The position numbers were made by a program, and so were the translations under genes. The notes beneath the pieces were generated by a model. It had not been told where the DNA came from and did no database searches. It worked only from the letters and a program-made list of their open reading frames with translations. Positions 1 through 7,699 of a stretch of 64,000 nucleotides of DNA are shown here, piece by piece. This DNA comes from PWXP01 sp034005525 (GTDB taxonomy: Bacteria; Planctomycetota; Planctomycetia; Pirellulales; Thermoguttaceae). The stretch is from the NCBI GenBank assembly GCA_034005525.1, contig JAVEUP010000016.1, forward strand, positions 7,600-71,599, read 5' to 3'. Position 1 is the first letter of the stretch; each line of letters starts with the position of its first letter.

Positions 1-41
1 AGCAGCTTGCGAATCTGCTCCACCATTTCCGGCGTAAGCAT
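1..41 (-). CDS. Partial gene, N-terminus of a probable small HTH protein
   Basis: The gene runs off the left edge; 13 full codons and two bases are inside. The readable start is MLTPEMVEQIRKLL. A G-rich stretch (GGGGGGACGG on the minus strand, 46-55) lies four bases before the ATG and may be its ribosome binding site. The next gene upstream (62-265) ends 20 bp away on the same strand, so the two probably form an operon. From memory, short planctomycete proteins with this opening continue into a helix-turn-helix that includes an IARxLGVSRGTV-like stretch; that part is outside the window, so the DNA-binding role is inference. Confidence 0.45.
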   Translation of the reverse strand, partial: MLTPEMVEQIRKL

Positions 42-61
42 CGTTCCGTCCCCCCGGTTTT

Positions 62-265
62 TCAGTGGAAACGATCCCATGCGACGAAGTCGGCCCGGTC
101 GGGTTCCGGGGCGAGTTCTTCATCTTCCGTGCCGAAAGCATCGGCCAGCATCCGGAACGGGATGGCCCGGCGGCGCGCGGTGGTCTGCTGCCCAGGTGGA
201 GGACCGCAATTCGGTGGCTCGCTGTGGCTTCGGGGGTTCGTAGACAAGATTGGCGAACTTACCAT
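62..265 (-). CDS. Hypothetical protein, 67 aa
   Basis: I do not recognise a family. The start was set at the ATG at 265 because a strong Shine-Dalgarno (AGGAGAG on the minus strand) lies about eight bases before it; an ATG-like start further upstream has none. The protein has a Ser/Pro-rich first half (MVSSPILSTNPRS...) and an acidic second half (DAFGTEDEELAPEPD) ending in VAWDRFH. It stops 20 bp before the HTH-like gene at 41 and is probably co-transcribed with it. It has no membrane segment or signal peptide. Function unknown. Confidence 0.5.
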   Translation of the reverse strand: MVSSPILSTNPRSHSEPPNCGPPPGQQTTARRRAIPFRMLADAFGTEDEELAPEPDRADFVAWDRFH

Positions 266-298
266 GGCCGCTCTCCTGTTGTATGAGATCATGCGAAA

Positions 299-318
299 TA
301 CTGTACAGCCGTACACTA
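299..318 (-). promoter_or_regulatory. Possible operator palindrome
   Basis: On the minus strand the sequence is TAGTGTAC-GGCT-GTACAGTA, an 8-bp inverted repeat with one mismatch. It lies 34-53 bp upstream of the 67-aa gene start, inside an unusually A+T-rich stretch where a promoter would be expected. A TTGTGA hexamer next to it (319-324) could be a -35 box, but I see no convincing -10 at proper spacing. The HTH-like product of the downstream gene is a possible ligand; this is inference. Confidence 0.3.
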
Positions 319-324
319 TCACAA

Positions 325-771
325 AACATACAACATTGCAAGCCGTCTAATGGGCCAAATAACCCGTTTCTTGTGTTTAAGTTGATCAGTTGAGTAAGGT
401 GGGTAGGTTGGGAAGTACAGGATAGTCTGGCAATTTCCATTCCAGGCAGCTACCTGGTTGAGCCGATGTAAAGTGCCGGTTGTCATACACGCTCTCCCCC
501 ACCTGCTTGCGGATTCTGACTTATGCCTTCGGCTTTGTTCCACGCGATTCTCTGTGTTGTGTTCCTGGCGGTTTACGTCCTGGCCTGTGAAGTGCTCATC
601 GGTGCTCGGCGCCGACGGCGCGCCCGCCACTTCCGAACCGATGGCGTCGAATCGCCCCAGATCGGTTGGCACTGTCGAAAGACGGGCGGCTCGGCGATCG
701 TATCGCACGGGTAAGCAACGATCACACCCGGTTCGCAGCCGCGCGAAGCGTGAAACCTGCCTCGCCTGCCG
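325..771. other. Non-coding stretch, nothing convincing
   Basis: The first hundred bases are A+T-rich relative to the neighbourhood. Open frames on both strands have no ribosome binding sites and biased, low-complexity composition. I see no RNA gene or clear repeat here. Confidence 0.4.
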
Positions 772-2868
772 TCACTCCACCGAAATGCGCAGGCGGTTGG
801 CGGGTTCCGGGTGCTGGGCAGGAGCTTCGCCGTTCTCTTGCGGCAAGTCCCGTTGCGCCGTGCCAAGGATGATCTGCTCTCGCTCGTGGGGCGTCAGTCG
901 GCGGGCAGCGACCAGGCGGGCGCTCTCCAGGAGCGTTTCCAGCCCGATGTCCCAAACACGCACCGCATTATCTCGGTTATCGAATGTCTCGCCGCTGCCG
1001 GTCACCAGCCAGCGGCCATCATCGCTGACACTGATGGTGTTGATCGGCCCCTGATGTCCGCGGAGGATGGTTGGCGAGGCTGCTGGATCGGGAGATTCGA
1101 GATCCCAAAGCCGGGCAGTCGTATCGAAGCTGCCCGAGACAAGCCAACGGCTGTCCGGCGTGAAGGCCAGCGACTGGATGCGTCCGCCATGCCCGGCCAG
1201 GATTTGCGGTGTCCTTCCGGGTTGGTCGTCGCGAACTTCCCACAGTCGGACGGTCCGGTCGAAACTGCCGGTTGCCAGACGGCGGCCGTCCGGGCTGAAT
1301 GCCAGCGAGCCGACCCAGCCCTCATGGCCGCGCAGCACGACCGGCTTGGCAGCCGGGTCGAGCGGTTCCAGTCGCCAGAGGCGAGCGGTTGCATCGTAGC
1401 TGCCAGAGGCGAGCCAGTGGCCGTCCGGGCTGACGGCCAGTGCGCCAACCCAGCCCTCGTGACCGCGCAGCACCACCTGCTCCGCCGCCGGATGGCGCGA
1501 GGTGAGGTTCCACACGCGGATCGTCTTGTCTTCGCCGGCGGTTGCCAACCACCGGCTGTCTGGACTGATAGTCGCAGCAAGGATCGGCCGCTCGTGGCCT
1601 CGCAGCACGATGGAGCCGGCCGACGGATTCTCGCTGGCAAGATCCCAAACCTCGGCCACGCTGCTTTCCCCGCCGGCAACACCGCCGGCGGTGACCAGCC
1701 ACCGGCCGTCCGGACTGACGGCCAGTGCATGGACGCGGCCGGAGCGAGTGCGGAACACGATGGGCGACTCTGCCGGATTCTTCGCCGTAAGGCGCCAGAG
1801 CAAGGCCGTACCGTCGAACCCGGCCGACGCCAGCCAGCGTCCTTGCGGGCTCATGGCCAACGAGGTGACCGGACCGCGATGCCCGCGCAATACGAGGACA
1901 TCTTGCCCCGGTTGGTCCGATTGCAGGTTCCACAGGCGCACCGTGGCATCGGCACTGGCGGTGGCCAGCCATCGCCCGTCGGGGCTGATGACCGTCTTGA
2001 GGATTGGGCCGTCATGGTCTTGAAGCGCCGGTGGCCCAACTGCCGCCAGTGCATCGCGGAGGACTTGCGTGGTCGAATGGTCCGGCGCAATGCCATCTTG
2101 GATGCGCGCGCGAAGGGATTCACCGGCCAGCAGCAGGCTTTGCAGCGGATGCGTTGCAAGGAGTCGGTGCGAATCGTCGGCCAACTGGCGAGCTAATGCG
2201 AGGCGGGCCTCGCGAGCCGTCTGCTCTTGCTGCTGCTCGGCCGCCAGCCGTTCCTGTTCGGCACGGGCGCGGGAAGCTTCGGTCTTGAGCAACTGCAATT
2301 CGGCGGCTTCGCGGGCTGCCCGCTGTGCCTCGGCCCGCCGGCGAGCCGCCTCCGACTCCCGTCGCTGTTCTGCCGCCAGTCGCAATTGCTCCTCCGCCAT
2401 GCGTTCGGCGGCAATACGGTGCAATTCCGCTTCTTGGCGGTCGCGGCTGACGTGCTGAAGCTGCACGGAAGTGACCACGAACGCAGCCGCCCCGAGGACG
2501 GCCGCGACCAGCAGGAGCGACGCGGTTACGCACAGCAGCGCGACCGTCCAGGGATGCTTTCGGCACCAATGGGTCAACCCCTGCGAATCGCTCCGCGACG
2601 ACACCCGGATCGGGTCGCCGGCCAGCCAGCGGTCCAATACGGCAGACGCGCCAAGACCGCCCCTGGAATCAGTCCGTTCGGTGGTGGGATCGTGCGAGAA
2701 CCGCATGCCGCAGTTGGAACAGGCCAATTCAACGGGTCCGCACGCGGCGTATTGCTCTACCACGGTCCGGCACAGCGGACATTGGGCGCGCAGAAAGACC
2801 TTCGGTCCCATCGAGGCGGCATGTATCCGCCCAGCACACCTCAACGGATAGTCGTGGTCGGATATCAT
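772..2868 (-). CDS. Membrane-anchored WD40-repeat protein with zinc ribbon and coiled coil
   Basis: 698 aa. The ATG at 2868 was chosen because AGAAAAGGC lies just upstream; a longer frame to 2970 exists without such a site. In order: a four-Cys zinc ribbon (C30-x2-C33...C50-x2-C53), a linker, one hydrophobic segment at about 107-132, a long Ala/Glu/Arg-rich coiled coil at about 140-245, then eight WD40 units (about 290-650) with repeated RGHxGxVxSLAxSPDGRWLA...VRLW signatures. The likely topology is an N-terminal zinc ribbon, one membrane pass, and a propeller serving as a protein-docking platform. Related planctomycete proteins often carry a Ser/Thr kinase domain in front of such repeats; no kinase is present here. 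The binding partner is unknown. Confidence 0.85.
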   Translation of the reverse strand: MISDHDYPLRCAGRIHAASMGPKVFLRAQCPLCRTVVEQYAACGPVELACSNCGMRFSHDPTTERTDSRGGLGASAVLDRWLAGDPIRVSSRSDSQGLTHWCRKHPWTVALLCVTASLLLVAAVLGAAAFVVTSVQLQHVSRDRQEAELHRIAAERMAEEQLRLAAEQRRESEAARRRAEAQRAAREAAELQLLKTEASRARAEQERLAAEQQQEQTAREARLALARQLADDSHRLLATHPLQSLLLAGESLRARIQDGIAPDHSTTQVLRDALAAVGPPALQDHDGPILKTVISPDGRWLATASADATVRLWNLQSDQPGQDVLVLRGHRGPVTSLAMSPQGRWLASAGFDGTALLWRLTAKNPAESPIVFRTRSGRVHALAVSPDGRWLVTAGGVAGGESSVAEVWDLASENPSAGSIVLRGHERPILAATISPDSRWLATAGEDKTIRVWNLTSRHPAAEQVVLRGHEGWVGALAVSPDGHWLASGSYDATARLWRLEPLDPAAKPVVLRGHEGWVGSLAFSPDGRRLATGSFDRTVRLWEVRDDQPGRTPQILAGHGGRIQSLAFTPDSRWLVSGSFDTTARLWDLESPDPAASPTILRGHQGPINTISVSDDGRWLVTGSGETFDNRDNAVRVWDIGLETLLESARLVAARRLTPHEREQIILGTAQRDLPQENGEAPAQHPEPANRLRISVE

Positions 2869-3029
2869 GCCTTTTCTACCGATACATCCGCTGTATGTAG
2901 GACAGGGCCTACAATCTGAGATCGGCGAACGGCCAGAGAGGCGCTCGGAAATCACGTACCAGCGATACAAGCGTTACAGCCGGAACATGCGAAAAAGCAG
3001 GAAGAAGCCGCAGAATGCGAGCCGTCAGA

Positions 3030-3635
3030 TCAACGGGCCTCGGTCGTCTCCACCTCGATCATGGCAAGTATGGCGACCTGGATGCCACGCGGTAGACGGG
3101 GCCAGAGATCAATCACACGAGCCAGCCGGGCATCGATCTCACGCCGGCGGGGGGGGTCGGTGCATTCGGCGAGAAGATCGGGCGACTGATCCGCCACGGT
3201 TCCGGACGAACGGCCAACGGTTCCCTTCTCGCCCGGTTCCCGCCTCTCGACGTGGGCACGTTTCGCGCCGGGGGCGGCGGGCCCCGGATGCGTCTTGGAA
3301 ACGCAATGCACGGCGCCTTCCGGCTGAAGCGAATCGTCAAGTGCATGCAATGGTTGCGGCGGCGAGGCCGGCATGGCGACATTGCGAGGCCGCGACGTTC
3401 GGCCCTTCCGGTCCACGCGACGGCCCAGGGCCTCCGTCATTTCCGCCAGAAGCTTCCCGCCAGTTCCGGATGCCCGCGGTGTTGAAGAATCGTCGCTGGT
3501 CGTGCCATCTTCGAGCACCACGCGCCACGCATCCGGCAGGTGCCGTTCGCTATCCTGCGCTGAGATGTGCGATTGGTCCGGCACGTCCGCTTGTGACGAG
3601 GTGTCTTGATGGAGCTTCTTGGGGAAAATCATCAT
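3030..3635 (-). CDS. Hypothetical protein, 201 aa
   Basis: No family recognised with confidence. The frame opens with two adjacent ATGs (MMIFPKKLHQ); the first was chosen, with AAGGGGG about 13 bases upstream. The middle is polar, Pro/Arg/Ser-rich and probably disordered. The last 30 residues are more ordered (ARVIDLWPRLPRGIQVAILA) and resemble a short C-terminal helix pair that I recall from other small planctomycete proteins and some integrases. It lies about 200 bp downstream of the 109-aa gene on the same strand and could share its transcript. It may be a decayed remnant, given the poor central conservation signals. Confidence 0.45.
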   Translation of the reverse strand: MMIFPKKLHQDTSSQADVPDQSHISAQDSERHLPDAWRVVLEDGTTSDDSSTPRASGTGGKLLAEMTEALGRRVDRKGRTSRPRNVAMPASPPQPLHALDDSLQPEGAVHCVSKTHPGPAAPGAKRAHVERREPGEKGTVGRSSGTVADQSPDLLAECTDPPRRREIDARLARVIDLWPRLPRGIQVAILAMIEVETTEAR

Positions 3636-3843
3636 GGCGGTCTGTCGCCCCCTTGTTTCCGACCTGGCAATGCAACGCTCCTTGCGGTCCACGAAAACCG
3701 TGGCACCTCCCTGCGACGCAGCGGCTCCTGCCCGGCGCGCCGGGCGCACGGCCCGTCAGCCGGGACCATCCTCACCGGACGCCTCAAAAACGTCGGGCAT
3801 GGATTGCCGCGGCGACCGACATGGCGCGAGCCGGAGCAGGGTG

Positions 3844-4173
3844 TCAGGCAGCGTCGGCGGCCTTCACTTCGCCCCAAGTCCGCTTGTACTGCAACGCCTC
3901 GAGCAACTCAGTCAGACTGAGCGTCTTGTTCTCGAGTTCCAGCGGTATCTCCATGCCGGGATCGCACACCATGTCGACCGTCCCGTCCTCGCCGACCAGT
4001 TCGTCAAACTCCCGCAACAGCCCGTCCTGGACAGCCTGACGGACCAGATGTCCGCGAGTCGCGGAAACCTCGCCGGCACGGTCGCCAAGGCTGTCGGCGG
4101 CTCGCTTGGCCAGGGCGGGTAGATACTCGCTGGGAACCTCGATAATCTTCGGTACGTAAACTTTCACTTGCAT
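3844..4173 (-). CDS. Hypothetical protein, 109 aa
   Basis: The start is well supported: AGTCAGGAG lies nine bases before the ATG. The sequence starts with a beta-strand-like MQVKVYVPKIIEVPSEYLPA followed by amphipathic helices (LAKRAADSLGDR, HLVRQAVQDGLL) and an acidic stretch (VGEDGTVDMV). This could suit a small regulatory or antitoxin-like protein, but no toxin partner is adjacent and I do not assign a function. There is no signal peptide or membrane segment. Confidence 0.6.
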   Translation of the reverse strand: MQVKVYVPKIIEVPSEYLPALAKRAADSLGDRAGEVSATRGHLVRQAVQDGLLREFDELVGEDGTVDMVCDPGMEIPLELENKTLSLTELLEALQYKRTWGEVKAADAA

Positions 4174-4619
4174 GGATCATGCTCCTGACTCGGCACGCGG
4201 CCGCCGGCCGAACGGCAGCGGCCGCCGAGCGCGCAAGGTTGCAAAAGCTGCCTTAATGGGTTATCTGACAGGTGGAGCCGCGACGCCTGCCACCAACGCA
4301 TCAACGCGCAGGAAGAACGGCCAAACACCTATGTCAGACATATCGGCAGTCTGATTCTGCCGGTTGCATCGTTTTTGCGGGTTTCTTGGCGATACCAAAC
4401 CTCCGGGTTAGTATGCTTGCCACTTAAGAGGTATTTCCTGATCGGCTTTCGTGACAAACACCGCACGGCAACGCCTTCTGGGCAGGAGTGGCGCCACCGG
4501 TGCGCGGCTGTCGGATCCGTCGGATCGGGCCGATCAGCCAGAACCGTTTCCCCCACACCCGCCACCCGCCACCCGCCACCCGCCACCTGACACCTGACAC
4601 CTGACACCTGACACCTAAA
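4174..4619. other. Divergent intergenic region with repeat array
   Basis: This region separates the minus-strand 109-aa gene from the plus-strand protease gene. It holds a GATC-rich palindromic patch (about 4511-4536) and the heptamer array listed separately. No promoter was assigned. Confidence 0.5.
4557..4616 (+). repeat. Heptanucleotide tandem array (CACCCGC then CACCTGA)
   Basis: Tandem 7-bp units: four of the CACCCGC type followed by four or five of the CACCTGA type. It ends four bases before the ATG of the CPBP protease, leaving that gene with no Shine-Dalgarno. The second unit is the complement of the TGTCAGG arm seen at 17695 and 55560. A GATC/CCGATC palindromic core (4511-4536) precedes it, similar to the core at 17735-17775. 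Confidence 0.8.
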
Positions 4620-5333
4620 ATGGCTCTTCCCCGCAGACTCGACGCTGCCGCAGTCGCCTTCGCGGCAGTGCTGCCCACTGCCGTCACCGCCATATACTTC
4701 CTGGCTCTGTCGCACCACCCTACCGAGGTTCAGCAGGCGGCCTGGGTCCTGGGTAAGGTGGGGCAGTTCATCTTCCCGGCAGTCTGGGTCCTGGCAGTCC
4801 AACGCAGCCGCGTGGGCATGGGACCCGGCTGGCAGCGCGGACTTGGCGTCGGAGTCGCGTCCGGTGCAGTCGTCCTTGTCGGCATCCTCGCGGCTTACCA
4901 CCTGTGGCTCGGGCCAGCCGGCGTTTTCGAGGTGCCGGCTGTCGCCATGCGGGCGAAGCTCATTGAATTGGGGCTCGACAGCCCGGCTCGATATATCGCC
5001 TTTGCCACGTTTCTGTCGCTGGCCCACTCGCTGCTGGAAGAGTACTACTACCGCTGGTTCCTGTTCGGGCAGATGCGCCGCCTGCTGCCGTTGGGATCGG
5101 CGATTGCGCTCTCGAGCCTGGCCTTCACCGCCCATCACGTTCTCGTGCTGGCCGGGTTCTTCGGCTGGACGTCGCCGCTGACTTGGCTCTGCGTGGCGGG
5201 CGTGGGCGTGGGCGGCGCCTTTTGGGCGTGGCTCTACCAGCGTACCGGCTCGCTGCTGGGACCTTGGGTCAGCCACCTGCTGGTCGACGTGGCCATCATG
5301 GCAATCGGGTACGAACTTGTGCTGGTCGTATGA
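4620..5333 (+). CDS. CPBP-family intramembrane metalloprotease (CAAX protease-like)
   Basis: 237 aa, about seven hydrophobic segments, consistent with a polytopic inner-membrane protein. The family signature is visible: the EEYYYRWFLF block (EExxxR motif 1), FTAHHVLVL (motif 2 His) and SHLLVDVAIM near the C-terminus (motif 3 His). In CPBP (Rce1/type II CAAX) proteases the two Glu and the His residues form the intramembrane active site. Bacterial members cleave peptides or act in bacteriocin immunity and protein maturation; the substrate here is unknown. The ATG directly abuts a heptamer repeat array and lacks a normal ribosome binding site, so translation may be weak or leaderless. Confidence 0.85.
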   Translation: MALPRRLDAAAVAFAAVLPTAVTAIYFLALSHHPTEVQQAAWVLGKVGQFIFPAVWVLAVQRSRVGMGPGWQRGLGVGVASGAVVLVGILAAYHLWLGPAGVFEVPAVAMRAKLIELGLDSPARYIAFATFLSLAHSLLEEYYYRWFLFGQMRRLLPLGSAIALSSLAFTAHHVLVLAGFFGWTSPLTWLCVAGVGVGGAFWAWLYQRTGSLLGPWVSHLLVDVAIMAIGYELVLVV

Positions 5334-5430
5334 AGTAGACGAATCCGGGCAAGTACGACGTGAAGAAACAGGCGCCTCACAGCCCCCGCTCGCCGGCACT
5401 CGCCGCCTGGAATGCAGAATCGTAGTGCGG

Positions 5431-5604
5431 TCACTTCCCGCTTTTCAGCTTTGCCGCCTCGGCTTCGGCGTCGGCAATCTGCTGTTCGAGGGCCTTCAGT
5501 TCACCGGGATCATCGGCCTGCTTGCGTGCGCCGGCCAACTGCTGCCGCAGCTTCTGAATGCGCTCGTTGAGCGTTTGGACCTTCTTTTTGGCCTTCTTGT
5601 CCAT
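5431..5604 (-). CDS. Small basic coiled-coil protein, 57 aa
   Basis: Reading the minus strand from ATG 5604 gives MDKKAKKKVQTLNERIQKLR followed by QQLAGARKQADDPGE and a helical tail ending AEAAKLKSGK. It has a Lys-rich start and heptad-like Leu/Ile spacing typical of a short coiled coil. The start is 20 bp after the stop of the CCA-adding enzyme gene, on the same strand, with GTGGAG upstream; the two probably share a transcript. I recall close relatives in many planctomycetes, always uncharacterised. Function unknown; a nucleic-acid or ribosome-associated role is only suggested by the charge and the neighbour. Confidence 0.75.
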   Translation of the reverse strand: MDKKAKKKVQTLNERIQKLRQQLAGARKQADDPGELKALEQQIADAEAEAAKLKSGK

Positions 5605-5624
5605 AACCTGTTACTCCACTGGGG

Positions 5625-6869
5625 TCACCTGTTCATTGCCTCCATTTCCCGATCCACAAGCGCCAGGGCTTCCTCGCGAGTGGTCACCTCGCCGTCGAGT
5701 TGCGCGCTGCGAGCGCGGGCGAGAAGCCGGGTGAAGAGCGGCCCGGGCCGCAGCCCGTGCGCAATCAGCGCGGCGCCGTCCAGAAGCGGCGGCGGATTCA
5801 GTAGTTCCGGCGGGCGGTCCAGGGCTGCGCGGCAGTGGGCCACCGCGGCCGAACCGGGCCCGACCGCCTCGCCCAGCGCCAGAAGATCCTCAATACCTGC
5901 GTGGATGAGAACCGGCTGAAGCTCGCAAAACCTGGCGTCAGGAGCACGCTGCAACAAAGGCAGCTTCGCCAGGAGCCAAACGGTACTGTCGATTTCGCGG
6001 TTGGAAAGCCGCCACCGCGAGCCGACCGCACGAAGCGCGGGCGGGTCCGCAAGTCGGCGAAGCAGCGCGGCCAGTGCAAGCGGGAAACCTGGCTGGGCAA
6101 GCCGCGCCAGGGCGGCCAGGTTCTCATCCAGCAGTGCGCGGGCGACAGCGTCGCGGGGAACAATCTCCGGCAACACGACATCGGCAAGCCCGGTGTCCAG
6201 GAGCAGTCGCACGCCCGCCGCAGCATGCGCTGCAGTCAGAAGGCGGCGCATTTCCACGGCGATCCGTTCCGGGCTGACCACGGCGATTTGCGGCGCCATT
6301 TGCCGAATGGCTTGGGCCGTGTCGGTGTCAAGTTGGAAGCCGAGGACGGTGGCGAATCGCACCGCGCGAAGCAGGCGAAGCTTGTCCTCGGTAAAACGTT
6401 CGCGCGGGTGGCCGATCGCCCGGATCACGCGCCGGCTGAGGTCGGCCTGCCCGCCTACGAAGTCGATCACCCGATCCTCCACGGGATCGTAAAACAGCCC
6501 GTTGATGGTGAAGTCGCGCCGCTTGGCATCCTCTTCGGCCGAGCTGAAGGTCACGGCGTCGGGATGCCGGCCGTCGCTGTATTGGGCGTCGCGCCGGAAA
6601 GTGGCCACCTCGACCTGGCCGGCCGGTTTCGGGCCCAGCACGGTCATCACGCCAAACGCGGCGCCGATGGCCAGTGTGCGGCGGCGGCCGAACACGTTGC
6701 GAATTTCCGACGGGGTGGCATTGGTCGCCACGTCGTAGTCGGTGGGCGTGCGGCCCAGCAGTCGGTCGCGCACGCACCCCCCGGCGAAGTAGGCCGTAAA
6801 GCCCGCCTCGCGCAGCCGGCGCACCACCTGCTCCGCAAACGCCAGTTTTCGTTGCGAAACCTCCTTCAT
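5625..6869 (-). CDS. cca: CCA-adding tRNA nucleotidyltransferase / poly(A) polymerase family
   Basis: 414 aa, normal for the bacterial class II family. The N-terminal nucleotidyltransferase head shows AYFAGGCVRDRLLG, then the metal-binding DYDVATN (two Asp), then RRDFTINGLFYDP and the ERFTEDKLRLLRAVRFA neck motif. The C-terminal part is helical, as expected for tRNA binding. The enzyme adds or repairs the 3'-CCA end of tRNAs in the cytoplasm; members of the same family can be poly(A) polymerases, and sequence alone does not separate the two. It is followed at 20 bp by the 57-aa basic protein gene. The start at 6869 (MKEVSQRKLAF) fits the family length. Confidence 0.93.
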   Translation of the reverse strand: MKEVSQRKLAFAEQVVRRLREAGFTAYFAGGCVRDRLLGRTPTDYDVATNATPSEIRNVFGRRRTLAIGAAFGVMTVLGPKPAGQVEVATFRRDAQYSDGRHPDAVTFSSAEEDAKRRDFTINGLFYDPVEDRVIDFVGGQADLSRRVIRAIGHPRERFTEDKLRLLRAVRFATVLGFQLDTDTAQAIRQMAPQIAVVSPERIAVEMRRLLTAAHAAAGVRLLLDTGLADVVLPEIVPRDAVARALLDENLAALARLAQPGFPLALAALLRRLADPPALRAVGSRWRLSNREIDSTVWLLAKLPLLQRAPDARFCELQPVLIHAGIEDLLALGEAVGPGSAAVAHCRAALDRPPELLNPPPLLDGAALIAHGLRPGPLFTRLLARARSAQLDGEVTTREEALALVDREMEAMNR

Positions 6870-7435
6870 AGTGCCCAGCGTAAAGGAACCTGACCGTAAA
6901 AGCCAGCGGTAGCGAAACCTCGGCCCAAATGCCTAGCGGTGGGGTGCAACGGAGCAGTCCGTGCAGCCCAAGTAGCGGCACGTCGCAAGCCGTCCGGTTT
7001 GTGCGTTGCAGCGACTTGCGTCGGCTCTTCCGTTTCTGGGTGCAGGGCATCATGGTTAAAGTCCCGCCTTCAGGCGGTTTTCGCTATCCGGCTAAAGCCG
7101 AGACTCCAACGAATTGCCTTTCGCACGTAGAAGCGGAAGAGCCCTTGCGTCATCCTCTCACACGCTAGGACCGGGGGGCTTGCGCCCTTCCGCTTCCGCC
7201 TTGATCGTGAAGGTGACACTCCCCCGACGTGAAGTCGGGGGCTTCTGCCTCCGTTTTGCAGGGCGGGCAGAGGCCGCCCCTCCTGTAAGGTATTCACTCG
7301 ACTTTTTCGGAGCACACTTTGTGTTGGACAGCCCTGCGAGAAATGCCCAAAGCTCCGATATTTCCTATTTTACCGAGTTCAGGGTGTCCGGCAACAGAAA
7401 CGCCCGATGTGACTTTGGCAATCGTACCCAATGAT
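6870..7435. other. Repeat-rich intergenic region
   Basis: It holds a GGCTCTTCCG-ended palindromic element (7023-7143) and a short hairpin with stem CCCCCGAC/GTCGGGGG (7221-7241) inside a GTGACACTCCCCCG context that recurs at 21417. No coding frame here has ribosome-binding support. Confidence 0.6.
7023..7143. repeat. GGCTCTTCCGTTT-ended palindromic element, copy 1
   Basis: The left end GGCTCTTCCGTTTCTGGGTG and right end CACGTAGAAGCGGAAGAGCC are imperfect inverted repeats. The interior carries a second palindromic patch (CCGCCTTCAGGCGG) also found in the copy at 57902-58007. Other copies are at 35607-35728 and 51931-52031. Confidence 0.75.
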
Positions 7436-7465
7436 TTGACAATAGTACGCATTCTCGGCTACAAT
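7436..7465 (+). promoter_or_regulatory. Sigma-70-type promoter for the DUF1559 gene
   Basis: TTGACA at 7436-7441, an 18-base spacer, then TACAAT at 7460-7465. It lies about 235 bp before the gene start, leaving a long 5' leader in which I see no recognisable riboswitch. Confidence 0.6.
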
Positions 7466-7699
7466 TTGAGAATAAGGGTTGGCCTCCGGCGCCCTGTGCC
7501 TTCAGACGGAACAGACATTATCACTCCCGGTGAGGACGGCAGGCACTTGCCTGTCGGTAGCTGTTTGGGAGAAGCTTGTTTCCATTGAAGCTGTGCAAAC
7601 GTCGTTGCCGACCCTGGTTTTGTGGTGCGTTGTTCTGTGCGGCCCAATAGGCCGTACGGTTGTTTTCTTCATTCTTTCCTTATTAGGAGGAGGTAGGTC

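Noticed and set aside
811..2196. Long plus-strand open frame opposite the WD40 gene
   Set aside because: It is a shadow of the WD40 coding sequence; its peptide is a low-complexity antisense reading with no ribosome binding site or family motif.
772..2868. A Ser/Thr kinase with WD40 repeats
   Set aside because: No kinase motifs (HRD, DFG, VAIK-type) are present; the region before the membrane segment is only a zinc ribbon.
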